Origin: Mucilaginibacter pedocola
GTDB taxonomy: Bacteria > Bacteroidota > Bacteroidia > Sphingobacteriales > Sphingobacteriaceae
Length of the DNA: 64,000 bases
Direction: 5' to 3'
Assembly: GCF_002013915.1 (NCBI RefSeq)
Contig: NZ_MBTF01000005.1
Location: 124,001-188,000, forward strand
Shown here: piece by piece, positions 9,888 to 18,481 of the stretch
How positions within the stretch are numbered: the first letter of the stretch is position 1
How the letters are laid out: the number at the start of each line of letters is the position of its first letter
Position numbers and translations under genes: made by a program
The notes under the pieces: model-generated
Told to the model about the DNA's origin: nothing
The model's database searches: none
The model's input: the letters and a program-made list of their open reading frames with translations, nothing else

Positions 9888-10847
9888 ATGAAAATAACCG
9901 AACATATTGCCAACGCGAACGGCAAAACCTTATTCTCTTTTGAACTGATACCGCCTTTAAAGGGCGAAAGTATACAGGGCATTTATAACGCCATCGATCC
10001 GTTGATGGAGTTTAAACCGCCTTTTATAGATGTTACGTCGCTCCGCGAAGATTACATTTATAAGCAGCACGATAGCGGCCTGCTGGAGAAATTGGCTTAC
10101 CGCAAACGCCCGGGTACTATTGCCATTTGCGCGGCTATCATGAATAAGTACAAGGTAGATACTGTTCCGCATTTGCTGTGTGGCGGATTCACCAAGGATG
10201 AGACAGAAAACGGCCTCATCGACCTGCAATTCCTCGGCATAGAGAACGTGCTGGTGCTGCGAGGCGATGCCCGCCGTGGTGATGCATCATTCGTACCAAC
10301 GCCAAACGGCCACTGCTACGCTACTGACCTGCTGCAACAGGTAACTAACATGAACAAGGGTATTTACCTGCACGAAAACCACGAAGGTATCCTGAAAACA
10401 GATTTCTGCATAGGCGTTGCCGGTTACCCCGAAAAGCACTTCGAAGCACCGAACCTGAAAACAGACTTTAAATACCTGAAGCAAAAGGTTGATATGGGTG
10501 CAGGCTTTATTGTAACCCAAATGTTCTTCGATAACCAGAAGTACTTCGATTTTGTGAACGCCTGCCGCGCGAACGATATCCATGTGCCCATTATACCGGG
10601 CCTGAAACCGTTAACTACATCGAAGCAATTGGTTAACCTCTCAAAAACTTTCCATATCGATATCCCGGACGACCTGAGTGATGCAGTACACGCCGCCAAG
10701 TCAGAAAAAGATGTAAAAGAGATTGGCATCGAGTGGACCATCAACCAGTGTAAAGAGCTGGTAAAATTCGGCGCACCGGTATTGCACTTCTACACCATGA
10801 GCAACCCTGCGGGGCCAACCAAGAGGATAGCGCAGGCGATATTTTAG
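9888..10847 (+). CDS. metF: 5,10-methylenetetrahydrofolate reductase
   Basis: Flavin enzyme that reduces methylene-THF to 5-methyl-THF, the methyl donor used by MetH. At 319 aa it is a normal single-domain bacterial MetF. Visible family features are SFELIPPLKG near the N-terminus, the catalytic Glu in that segment, LGIENVLVLRGDARRGD in the middle, GVAGYPEKH, and FFDNQKYFDF... IIPGLKPLT toward the C-terminus. The ATG lies only a few bases after a CCCCC/GGGGG hairpin. Co-directional with metH but separated by a palindromic repeat, so co-transcription is likely but not certain. Confidence 0.97.
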   Translation: MKITEHIANANGKTLFSFELIPPLKGESIQGIYNAIDPLMEFKPPFIDVTSLREDYIYKQHDSGLLEKLAYRKRPGTIAICAAIMNKYKVDTVPHLLCGGFTKDETENGLIDLQFLGIENVLVLRGDARRGDASFVPTPNGHCYATDLLQQVTNMNKGIYLHENHEGILKTDFCIGVAGYPEKHFEAPNLKTDFKYLKQKVDMGAGFIVTQMFFDNQKYFDFVNACRANDIHVPIIPGLKPLTTSKQLVNLSKTFHIDIPDDLSDAVHAAKSEKDVKEIGIEWTINQCKELVKFGAPVLHFYTMSNPAGPTKRIAQAIF

Positions 10848-10862
10848 GGATAGCTATAAAAC

Positions 10863-11003
10863 TTTGTCATTGCGAAGCCCTTAGGTGGCTTGGCGCGATG
10901 GAGGGCTGTGGCAATCTCGTCGCTAAGCATTACCGCTATGCATAACGACGAGATTGCCGCGTCGCCCCACTACACAATTCCCTTCCGCTCCTCGCAATGA
11001 CAT
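10863..11003. repeat. Imperfect palindromic repeat (GTCATTGCGAAG type) after metF
   Basis: The outer arms TTGTCATTGCGAAG and CTCGCAATGACA are complementary. A well-matched inner stem GGCAATCTCGTCG / CGACGAGATTGCC surrounds TAAGCATTACCGCTATGCATAA. It shares sequence with 9742-9838 but is longer. No coding capacity. Confidence 0.75.
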
Positions 11004-11020
11004 TGCGGGGGGAGGAAACC

Positions 11021-11056
11021 AAAAAGAGCCGGCTCATACGATCCGGCTCTTTTCAT
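11021..11056. terminator. Bidirectional intrinsic terminator between metF and the subtilase gene
   Basis: An 11-bp perfect stem AAAAGAGCCGG/CCGGCTCTTTT with a 10-nt loop carries A and T runs on both sides, which suits two convergent genes. Confidence 0.85.
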
Positions 11057-11074
11057 TTTAGGCTTAGCGCAAAT

Positions 11075-12712
11075 CTATATCCCTGCTCTTTCGCCTTTTA
11101 GTTTCGAAGCTATAACCAAGGCTTTGTAAGCATTAACAATGCCACCTGTTTTTGATAGCGTGGTAAAATCAACTTTCACCTGTTCGCCGGGTTTATTCAC
11201 CATGGTGCCATTAAGCGGCGTGGCCGATTCCAGTATCACTTGCTTTAGTTGTTTGGCGCTTAGGTTAGGGTAGTATTCCAATACCAACGCTGCCACACCT
11301 GCTGTGATAGGCGAAGCAAAGCTGGTACCATCTGCCGTATTAAATTCAGCATCGGTATCTACCGACGTTACTTTTACGCCAGGCGCAAATACATCTACAT
11401 TCTTTTTACCGTAGTTGCTAAAGCTGCCCGCAAGGTCCTCGCCCAATTTTGGTCCCGAGGCACCTACGCTGATCACGTTATCTGCATCAGTAGCCGAGCC
11501 ATCCTCGAACATATCGTTCGGGAACTCCGGTTTCGCATCTACATCCTGATTGTCGTTACCCGATGCCTGTACCAACAGCACATCTTTAGATGCTGCATAT
11601 TTAAAGGCAGCATCAACCCAATCCTTATGCGGCGACAGCTTTTTACCAAAACTCATGTTGATGATCTTGGCACCATTATCAACCGCGTAACGTATCGCGT
11701 TAGCAATATCTTTATCGTACTCATCGCCGTTAGGTACAGCTTTAATGGCCATAATGCGCACGTTATCTGCCACACCGTTTATGCCGTAGCCATTGTTACG
11801 CACGGCGCCAATTAAGCCGGCTACGCCCGTACCGTGCGATGCATCGGCAAATTTCAGTATACCATTACCGTAAGGTTTGCCATCCTGCACATTGGGGTCG
11901 TCGCCTACAATGCGTTTGCGGGCGTCCAGGTCGGGGTTTACATCGTTATTTAGCTTGGCCATGTATTCGGTCCAGTCTTTCAACAACGAGGCATTATCGG
12001 TGCCGCCGCTTTGCTCAAAAATAGAGGCCCATACCACTTTACTGCGCCTAACGGTATCGTTGGTGGTTTTCAGTTTATCGAGGTCTTTGGCGGTAAACGA
12101 AGCATCTGCCTTTAAGCCCAATGCGCGTTTAATGTAGCCGCTGGTAGCCATCAAAATGTTCAGGTTGGGCTGCATCTGCGTGAGCTCTTCCGACGATTTC
12201 TTGAAGGTAGTTTCGTAAGTAAGTTTTACCTTCTCCCAGTAAGCAAACTCTTTTTCGCTGCCTGCAGGAGCGCTTGCCACGTTGCCGTATTTTTCTTTCA
12301 GGCGGTTGTACTCGCGTACCTCTTCGGTAGTTTCGGTAAAATCGCACTTACCGTCGGGGCCACCCAAAAAGTCCCAGCCATGTATATCGTCAACGTAACC
12401 GTTATGGTCATCGTCAATACCATTACCCGGTATCTCTTTGGTGTTTACCCAAAGGATGGGGGCTAAGTCCTTTTGCGCAGTATCTATCCCGCTATCAATA
12501 GTGGCAACTACTACTTGTTTGCTTTTTTTGCCGGCGAGGTGCAGGTAGGCTTGTTTCAGGCTGATGCCGTAGTAACCATCGGTTTTCAGGTCCATCATGT
12601 GCCAGGCCTTTGGCGGCTCGGGGGCGGCGGTTTGGGCAAGCCCGTTAAAGCCGCTTAATAACAGGGCGCTGCACAATAAAGCGCCCGGGAATATCTTTCC
12701 AAATTTGTGCAT
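11075..12712 (-). CDS. Secreted subtilisin-like S8 serine protease
   Basis: A 545-aa protein with an N-terminal signal peptide (hydrophobic residues about 9-25, cleavage after LAQ). The S8 triad is visible: Asp73 in ATIDSGID, His at about 292 in SHGTGVAG, and Ser at about 464 in GTSFASPITAG. An insertion of about 180 residues between the Asp and His blocks (helical, Lys/Glu rich) makes it longer than a basic subtilisin and is often seen in Bacteroidota S8 enzymes. No propeptide domain or type IX sorting domain is evident. It probably acts in the periplasm or outside the cell on peptides. It stands alone and is convergent with metF. Confidence 0.93.
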   Translation of the reverse strand: MHKFGKIFPGALLCSALLLSGFNGLAQTAAPEPPKAWHMMDLKTDGYYGISLKQAYLHLAGKKSKQVVVATIDSGIDTAQKDLAPILWVNTKEIPGNGIDDDHNGYVDDIHGWDFLGGPDGKCDFTETTEEVREYNRLKEKYGNVASAPAGSEKEFAYWEKVKLTYETTFKKSSEELTQMQPNLNILMATSGYIKRALGLKADASFTAKDLDKLKTTNDTVRRSKVVWASIFEQSGGTDNASLLKDWTEYMAKLNNDVNPDLDARKRIVGDDPNVQDGKPYGNGILKFADASHGTGVAGLIGAVRNNGYGINGVADNVRIMAIKAVPNGDEYDKDIANAIRYAVDNGAKIINMSFGKKLSPHKDWVDAAFKYAASKDVLLVQASGNDNQDVDAKPEFPNDMFEDGSATDADNVISVGASGPKLGEDLAGSFSNYGKKNVDVFAPGVKVTSVDTDAEFNTADGTSFASPITAGVAALVLEYYPNLSAKQLKQVILESATPLNGTMVNKPGEQVKVDFTTLSKTGGIVNAYKALVIASKLKGERAGI

Positions 12713-12737
12713 ATAACAATTTATCGGTTTATAAATA

Positions 12738-14279
12738 TTAAAGGTCGAATTTGATACCTTGTGCTAAAGGCAACGTTTTTGAGTAGTTAATAGTATTTGT
12801 TTGGCGCCTCATGTACACTTTCCAGGCATCCGAACCCGATTCGCGGCCCCCGCCGGTTTCTTTTTCACCGCCGAATGCGCCGCCAATTTCTGCGCCTGAA
12901 GTACCAATGTTCACGTTGGCAATGCCGCAATCAGAACCCGCTGCCGATAAAAATGTTTCGGCCTCGCGCAGGTTTTGCGTCATGATGGCTGATGATAGGC
13001 CTTGTGGCACGCTGTTCTGCAATTCTATGGCTTCCTCTAAGGTTTTGTATTTAATGAGGTAAAGGATAGGCGCAAAGGTTTCGTGCTGCACTATTTCATA
13101 ATGGTTCTCCACTTCGGCAATGCAGGGTTTTACGTAACAACCCGATGCATAAGCATCTCCTTCCAGTTTGCCGCCTTCTACCACAAAGTTGCCGCCTTCG
13201 GCTTTGCATTTTTCTATCGATGCTAAATAAAGGCTTACAGCGTCCTGGTCTATCAGGGGGCCCATGTGGTTGTTCTCGTCCAGCGGATTGCCAATTTTTA
13301 TTTGTTTGTAGGCATTAACCAGTTTTTGTTTAAAGGCATCGTAAACGCTCTCGTGAATAATAAGTCGGCGTGTACTGGTGCAGCGTTGCCCGGCGGTACC
13401 CACAGCGCCAAAAACGGCACCAATGAGCGACATATCCAGATCCGCCTGCTCGCTAATAATGATGGCATTGTTACCACCCAGTTCAAGCAGGCTTTTGCCT
13501 AAACGTGCGCCAACTGCCGCGCTAACAGCCTTGCCCATGCGGGTAGAGCCCGTTGCCGAAACCAAAGGCACGCGGGTATCGTTGGCCATCAGTTCGCCAA
13601 TTTCGCGGCCGCCAATGATCAGGCAGCTTACGCCTTCATCAATATTGTTTGCTTTAAAAACTTGCTGTGCTATATGCTGGCAGGCAATGGCGGTTAAAGG
13701 TGTTTTTTCGGATGGTTTCCAAATGCAAACATCGCCGCAAACCCAGGCCAATGCCGCGTTCCAGCTCCAAACCGCCACCGGGAAGTTGAAGGCCGATATT
13801 ACGCCCACAATGCCCAGCGGGTGGTACTGCTCATACATGCGGTGGCTGGGGCGCTCGCTGTGCATGCTAAGCCCGTATAATTGGCGGCTAAGCCCAACGG
13901 CAAAGTCGCATATATCTATCATCTCCTGCACCTCGCCGTAGCCCTCTTGCAGGCTTTTGCCCATCTCGTAGCTTACCAGCGTGCCCAGCTCTTTTTTGTT
14001 GGCGCGTAGTTGCTCGCCTATCTGCCTTACAATTTCACCACGCTTGGGGGCGGGGATGCTGCGCCAGGTTTTAAAAGCCTTTGCCGCCGTTTCTACAACA
14101 CTATTGTACTCATCTGCCGTAGCAAATTTTACTGAAGCGATTTTTTTTCCGTCGGTTGGCGAAAATATCTCTTTCACCTCAGCCTCAGGGCTGCTGCCCC
14201 AATTACTGCTTGTACTAAAGGCCTCGTTTGTGTCGTTGATATGTAAATGATCAAGGATATCAGAAATTATCAGGCTCAT
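12738..14279 (-). CDS. Aldehyde dehydrogenase of the ALDH7 type (alpha-aminoadipic semialdehyde / piperideine-6-carboxylate dehydrogenase)
   Basis: NAD-dependent aldehyde oxidation. The ALDH7A1/AmaB-like character rests on [26 protein letters not shown] wording in the cofactor region, the LLELGGNN active-site Glu loop, and the catalytic Cys in [13 protein letters not shown] at about residue 300. In this subfamily the substrate is usually the lysine-catabolism semialdehyde. I chose the ATG at 14279 (513 aa); a TTG at 14297 would put the start inside a perfect -7 promoter box. The stop lies 25 bp from the start of the protease gene, so the two may be co-transcribed. The substrate is an inference from family. 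Confidence 0.9.
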   Translation of the reverse strand: MSLIISDILDHLHINDTNEAFSTSSNWGSSPEAEVKEIFSPTDGKKIASVKFATADEYNSVVETAAKAFKTWRSIPAPKRGEIVRQIGEQLRANKKELGTLVSYEMGKSLQEGYGEVQEMIDICDFAVGLSRQLYGLSMHSERPSHRMYEQYHPLGIVGVISAFNFPVAVWSWNAALAWVCGDVCIWKPSEKTPLTAIACQHIAQQVFKANNIDEGVSCLIIGGREIGELMANDTRVPLVSATGSTRMGKAVSAAVGARLGKSLLELGGNNAIIISEQADLDMSLIGAVFGAVGTAGQRCTSTRRLIIHESVYDAFKQKLVNAYKQIKIGNPLDENNHMGPLIDQDAVSLYLASIEKCKAEGGNFVVEGGKLEGDAYASGCYVKPCIAEVENHYEIVQHETFAPILYLIKYKTLEEAIELQNSVPQGLSSAIMTQNLREAETFLSAAGSDCGIANVNIGTSGAEIGGAFGGEKETGGGRESGSDAWKVYMRRQTNTINYSKTLPLAQGIKFDL

Positions 14280-14294
14280 AATTATTACTTTTGT

Positions 14295-14302
14295 CAAAGG
14301 TA
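14295..14302 (-). promoter_or_regulatory. Candidate -7 element of the aldehyde dehydrogenase gene
   Basis: Minus-strand TACCTTTG is a perfect TAnnTTTG match 15 bp before the ATG at 14279, and it rules against the upstream TTG start. The rest of 14303-14522 holds no gene I can see. Confidence 0.5.
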
Positions 14303-14522
14303 AAAATCTTTAGGGCAAATTAAATTTCACCAACCGCCCACGCCGTCAAATGCTTCCTATTTATTATCAGGCACTTGTATAAAACGGTGTTAAGAATGTG
14401 CGTATGTTGAAAACTTAATTGTTTTAAAGCCGCTTATTGTTGTAATTTGAACTCATTCGATCAAACCTTGACGGCCCCTAAACGTCATAACATGGTAAAT
14501 GGTGTTCTGCTAATAAACTTGA

Positions 14523-15926
14523 ATGGAAGAAGAATTTGAATTTGGTTTTACCGAAGATCCAAAGTTTTCGGTAGAACGTTACGAAGAGATGATCCGCAAC
14601 CACGATCAATACTTTTTCGACGCGCAGGCCTTTGAAAACATCATCGACTACTACATCGAAAAGAACGATCCGGCGAAAGCCTTGCAGGTATCAGAATACG
14701 CACGCAACCAGCACCCCTTTGCCGCGGTTTTTTTAATAAAGCAAGCGCAGCTACTGGTTGTAACCAACCGCACATCGGAAGCCTTTGCCGCCCTTGATAA
14801 GGCAGCCATGCTGGAAGCCAGCGATGCGGATATCTACATTATCCGCGGCAACCTGTACGAGAGTATGGAGCGCAACGCCGAGGCCCTGGAGAACTACGAA
14901 AAGGCGCTGGACCTTGCCGAAGAAACCGACGAAATTTTACTGCATATAGCCTACGTGCACCAAAACATGGGCGATTACGATACGGCCATAACTTACCTGA
15001 AGCTGTGCCTGAAACAGAACATGGAGAACCAGGATGCCCTGTACGAACTGGCCTTCTGTTATGATGTTTTGGATAACCAGCAGGAGAGTGTGCAGTTTTA
15101 CCAGCAGTATATTGATAACGAGCCTTACAGCTATGCCGCATGGTATAACCTGGGCAACGCCTTTACCAAGCTGGGCCTGTTTGAGAAAGCTATTGATGCT
15201 TACGATTACGCCATACTCATTAAAGACAGCTTTGCATCTGCCTACTTTAATAAAGGTAATGCATTGGTGAATTTGGAGAAGTATGCCGAAGCGATAGAAG
15301 TATACCGCGAGACTTTTGAGTACGAGCAACCCAATGCTGATACTTATTGCGCTATTGGCGAGTGCTACGAAAAGCTGGAGCAGATGGATGAAGCGCGTTC
15401 GTTCTACAAAAAATCGGTTAAGATGGATCCTAAACTGGCTGATGCCTGGTTCGGGATAGGCGTAACGCTTGATTTTGAGGAACGCTACTTTGAAGCCCTG
15501 CACTTTTACAAAAAAGCTTTAGACCTTGATATTGCCAATGCCGACTATTGGTTTGCCATTGCCGATGCTGAATATAAACTGGGCCACCTGCCCGAAGCGG
15601 AGTCTGCCTACGAAAAGGTGGTAGAACTAAATCCGCTTGATGTGGATGCATGGTTGGATTATTCGTCGATACTGTACGAACAACAGCGGTTGGATGTAGC
15701 TATCGAGATCATGGCCTCGGCTATAAAAAACAATCCTGAAGCGGCAGAGCTTTATTACCGAATGGTGGCTTACCTGTTCGCCCGCGGCGAGTATAACGAG
15801 GCCCTGAATCATTTGGAGATGGCTTTAACCTCCGATCCGGAGAAGCATTACATCCTGTTCGATTACCTGCCCCAATTGCAGGAGAACAAGGTGATCATTG
15901 ATATTATCAATAGGTACACGAAGTAG
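14523..15926 (+). CDS. Tetratricopeptide repeat protein
   Basis: A 467-aa protein with no signal peptide and a run of about ten to twelve 34-residue TPR units, seen as repeated A...Y...G/A...Y..A...Y..AL patterns such as NAEALENYEKALDLA and YAEAIEVYRETFEYE. It should be a cytoplasmic scaffold for protein-protein contacts, and no catalytic domain is present. The N-terminus is acidic (MEEEFEFGFTEDPK). The gene is divergent from the aldehyde dehydrogenase and ends just before a perfect 18-bp inverted repeat. The partner is unknown. Confidence 0.85.
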   Translation: MEEEFEFGFTEDPKFSVERYEEMIRNHDQYFFDAQAFENIIDYYIEKNDPAKALQVSEYARNQHPFAAVFLIKQAQLLVVTNRTSEAFAALDKAAMLEASDADIYIIRGNLYESMERNAEALENYEKALDLAEETDEILLHIAYVHQNMGDYDTAITYLKLCLKQNMENQDALYELAFCYDVLDNQQESVQFYQQYIDNEPYSYAAWYNLGNAFTKLGLFEKAIDAYDYAILIKDSFASAYFNKGNALVNLEKYAEAIEVYRETFEYEQPNADTYCAIGECYEKLEQMDEARSFYKKSVKMDPKLADAWFGIGVTLDFEERYFEALHFYKKALDLDIANADYWFAIADAEYKLGHLPEAESAYEKVVELNPLDVDAWLDYSSILYEQQRLDVAIEIMASAIKNNPEAAELYYRMVAYLFARGEYNEALNHLEMALTSDPEKHYILFDYLPQLQENKVIIDIINRYTK

Positions 15927-15931
15927 TTATT

Positions 15932-15982
15932 AGAGAATGGTTGATTGAGTGAGTAGTTCTATTCCTCAATCAACCATTCTCT
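15932..15982. repeat. Palindromic repeat (GGTTGATT family), copy 1
   Basis: AGAGAATGGTTGATTGAG (15932-15949) and CTCAATCAACCATTCTCT (15965-15982) are perfect inverted 18-mers with a 15-nt loop. An extra partial copy TTAATCAACCATTCAACC follows. Relatives are at 43549-43639 and 49871-49920. It could also fold as a terminator for the TPR gene, but no T run follows directly. Confidence 0.8.
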
Positions 15983-16030
15983 TAATCAACCATTCAACCA
16001 CTCTCATTCTAATTTTTTCTTATCGCTTTT

Positions 16031-16061
16031 TTTTGGCAATTTTGCGCCGTTAATACTTTTA
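16031..16061 (+). promoter_or_regulatory. Candidate promoter of the phosphosulfolactate-synthase-like gene
   Basis: TTTTG (16031-16035) and TACTTTTA (16054-16061, 7 of 8 to TAnnTTTG) are separated by 18 bp and lie 32 bp before the ATG. Confidence 0.4.
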
Positions 16062-16093
16062 GTTATAAGCTATAACAAATAAGCACATCTGCG

Positions 16094-16852
16094 ATGAACT
16101 ACGAGATAAAAGGATTGCCCGAACGTACCGCCAAACCACGCAACAGCGGCCTTACCATGGTAATGGATAAAGGCCTTAGCCTGCGCCAGGTGAAAGATTT
16201 TATTGAAGTAGGCGCGGGTTATACCGACTTGGTGAAGCTGGGCTGGGCAACATCATACGTTACCCCCAACCTTGATGCTAAGCTGAAGTTATACAAAGAA
16301 GCCGGTCTGCCGGTGTATTTCGGTGGTACGCTTTTCGAAGCGATGATCGTGCGAGGGCAGTTTGATGATTATTGCCGCATACTGGATAAATACCAAATGG
16401 AGTACGCCGAAGTATCTGACGGGAGCATCACCATTGAGCACGATGAGAAGTGCGAATACATCCGCAAACTGAGTAAACTCACCACCGTGATATCCGAAGT
16501 AGGTTCAAAAGACGTACAAAAGATATTCGCCCCTTATAAATGGATAAAGCTGATGAGCGCCGAAATTGAGGCCGGCAGCTGGAAGGTAATTGCCGAGGCC
16601 CGCGAAAGTGGCAACGTAGGCATCTATCGCGATTCGGGCGAGGTAAGGCAGGGCTTGGTCGACGAGATACTCACTCAGATACCTGAAGAGACCATTATTT
16701 GGGAGGCCCCCCAAAAGGCGCAGCAGGTATGGTTCATAAAGCTGATAGGTGCCAACGTGAGCCTGGGGAATATTGCCCCGGCAGATATTATCCCGCTGGA
16801 AACACTGCGTTTGGGTATCAGGAGCGATACGTTCGAGCACTTTTTGAAATAG
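16094..16852 (+). CDS. Phosphosulfolactate synthase family protein (ComA-like)
   Basis: A 252-aa TIM-barrel protein of the (2R)-phospho-3-sulfolactate synthase family, which adds sulfite to phosphoenolpyruvate in archaeal coenzyme M synthesis. Family features include the N-terminal KPRNSGLTMVMDKGL, FIEVGAGYTDLVKLGWATS, the YFGGTLFE loop, EVSDGSITIEHDEK, and the C-terminal LGNIAPADIIPLETLRLGIR. No comB, comC or other coenzyme M genes are nearby. In Bacteroidota the family is therefore likely to serve another sulfonate or stress role; plant HSA32 is a relative. A terminator follows immediately, so it is probably monocistronic. Confidence 0.88.
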   Translation: MNYEIKGLPERTAKPRNSGLTMVMDKGLSLRQVKDFIEVGAGYTDLVKLGWATSYVTPNLDAKLKLYKEAGLPVYFGGTLFEAMIVRGQFDDYCRILDKYQMEYAEVSDGSITIEHDEKCEYIRKLSKLTTVISEVGSKDVQKIFAPYKWIKLMSAEIEAGSWKVIAEARESGNVGIYRDSGEVRQGLVDEILTQIPEETIIWEAPQKAQQVWFIKLIGANVSLGNIAPADIIPLETLRLGIRSDTFEHFLK

Positions 16853-16858
16853 AATTAC

Positions 16859-16884
16859 AGCCGGCAAAATAAGCCGGCTTTTTT
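16859..16884 (+). terminator. Intrinsic terminator of the phosphosulfolactate-synthase-like gene
   Basis: A 7-bp stem AGCCGGC/GCCGGCT with a 7-nt loop is followed by six T residues. Its T tract overlaps the stop codon of the convergent gene at 16883. Confidence 0.85.
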
Positions 16885-17959
16885 ATTCGTAATACGCTAT
16901 GGAATAGTAACGTTCAGTTTTTAATTCCCCGTTTAGCTTTTCGGTAATTGTTGCTATATGACCGTGGCTGTCGTAAGTGTACGCCCGCTCAAACTTCATA
17001 GGGAGAGGTGTGCGCGAATTAGCATCCGGAATATTTAGCTCCTTAGTAAACTTAAGCCAGTAATTGGTCTCGGCATTTATTTTTACCAGTTTGTTGCCTT
17101 CGTATTGGTAGGTGATGTGCCTGTAAAGGGTATCCTGTTTAGCCATCGCTTCTGATAACCTGTTTTGTGCATCGTAAGTGTAATCAACGGCAATATATTT
17201 CCCGGCTACTGAGTAATCTGGATAGCGTTCGTTTACCAGGTTTTTGCCTTTATAAGTAAAGTAAGTTACCTGTGCCGGGTCGGGCTTGCCATATCGTATA
17301 AGCGAATAGCTTTTTTCTACAGGCAGGTGATCGCTGTTATAAGTATAGCGGTATTCCTGGTGGAAATCTTGCGGGTCGAAATTCGAGCGCACCTGCGCCA
17401 GCACCATATCTGTACCCTTGTACTCGAATGTTTTCCGGAGCACTAATTTGCCATTCCTGAAATCATCGCGCTTTATCAATTGTCCCGAAGCATTGTAAGT
17501 AAAAATGGCGTCGCCGAAACTCATGGTATCACCATTCATAATATCGCGGTTATGGTACATCAGGTCTTTCCCTTTTGCGTCTCGTATCGATTGGCTTACT
17601 GATACCCTGTTTTTGTCGTTAAAGCTGGTGCTTTGCCACTGCCATACCTTGTTGTTGTAAAGTGTTTGAAAGTTAAGTTCACCAGTACGCCTGCCGGCCG
17701 AGAAAGAATAACTTTTTGTTTTGTTGCCAGCCTTGTCGTAAAATTCAAGCCTCGAAGTATCTACCCGGCTACCTTTATATTGGTCGAGCTTATTAATAAA
17801 AACAAGCGTTTTTATATTCTTGATAGATTGCTGTGCAGCGTACAGGTTAAATTCTACCGATTGTGGTTCAACTTTTACATCGATCAATTCTTGTGCATAC
17901 AATTCTGTTTTCATTATCAAAAATGCAGCAACAAGTAAAAGGTATGGTGCAGATCGCAT
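16883..17959 (-). CDS. Exported protein with YD-like repeats, function unknown
   Basis: A 358-aa protein with a signal peptide (hydrophobic residues 5-21, probable cleavage after LYA). The mature part is made of repeated beta-strand motifs such as FTYNASGQLIKRDDF, YTYDAQNRLSEAMA and YTYDSHGHIATITE. These resemble degenerate RHS/YD repeats in which Y-x-Y-D-x-x-G-x-L recurs. It lacks any toxin or protease domain and is far shorter than true RHS proteins, so it is likely a small periplasmic or surface beta-structure. Similar stand-alone proteins are common in Bacteroidota and have no known role. Confidence 0.7.
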   Translation of the reverse strand: MRSAPYLLLVAAFLIMKTELYAQELIDVKVEPQSVEFNLYAAQQSIKNIKTLVFINKLDQYKGSRVDTSRLEFYDKAGNKTKSYSFSAGRRTGELNFQTLYNNKVWQWQSTSFNDKNRVSVSQSIRDAKGKDLMYHNRDIMNGDTMSFGDAIFTYNASGQLIKRDDFRNGKLVLRKTFEYKGTDMVLAQVRSNFDPQDFHQEYRYTYNSDHLPVEKSYSLIRYGKPDPAQVTYFTYKGKNLVNERYPDYSVAGKYIAVDYTYDAQNRLSEAMAKQDTLYRHITYQYEGNKLVKINAETNYWLKFTKELNIPDANSRTPLPMKFERAYTYDSHGHIATITEKLNGELKTERYYSIAYYE

Positions 17960-18063
17960 GGGCGTTAATTTTTTATCAAATATAACTAATTCGGGTAAGG
18001 GGCGTGCCCTGTATATTCAAACAACAACTATTGCCACGCGTTATCCCTAAAAACGTAACACCC

Positions 18064-18306
18064 ATGACCGACCCTAAAGATAAAACCCCGCAATCCCAAC
18101 CAGATGCTACGCCCGAAGCATCAGAACAGGAAGTGGTTACCAATGCCGAAGAAGCGGGCAAAATTGTAAATACCGATGAAGTGCCCGCTGAAGAGGAAGC
18201 CGCCGAAAGCCCTGTAAGCGAGGCCCAGCCGGATACTGCACTGAATACCGATACTGCTATTACCAATACCGATGATGCCAACGGCGACGAGCCCGTGGTG
18301 AATTGA
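18064..18306 (+). CDS. Small acidic low-complexity protein
   Basis: I chose the ATG at 18064 (80 aa, starting MTDPKDKTPQ); an in-frame upstream ATG at 18004 would add a basic hydrophobic stretch that looks unrelated. The protein is dominated by Glu, Asp, Ala, Thr and Pro and is probably disordered. No signal peptide or domain. Base composition and codon pattern agree with coding, and a terminator follows 24 bp after the stop, which supports a real gene. Function unknown. Confidence 0.55.
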   Translation: MTDPKDKTPQSQPDATPEASEQEVVTNAEEAGKIVNTDEVPAEEEAAESPVSEAQPDTALNTDTAITNTDDANGDEPVVN

Positions 18307-18329
18307 AATAATAATTAATTTTTCGGGAT

Positions 18330-18370
18330 GGGTTTTTGCGCGCCAAAGTGGCGTACGAAAACCCGTTTTT
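18330..18370 (+). terminator. Intrinsic terminator after the small acidic gene
   Basis: GGGTTTT pairs with AAAACCC, with an inner GCGCCA/TGGCG stem and an AAG loop. It is followed by GTTTTT. Confidence 0.7.
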
Positions 18371-18481
18371 CGTTTCGGGAAAGCGCAGCTTTAAATACCC
18401 TGAATACGGTATATAGAAAAATGCAGGCGAGGCTAATTTTATAAGCATACCGGTGCCCCTTTCGGCATCGCTCTACAAGGT

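Noticed and set aside
14280..14297. TTG start for the aldehyde dehydrogenase
   Set aside because: It falls within a perfect minus-strand TACCTTTG promoter box; the ATG at 14279 is better.
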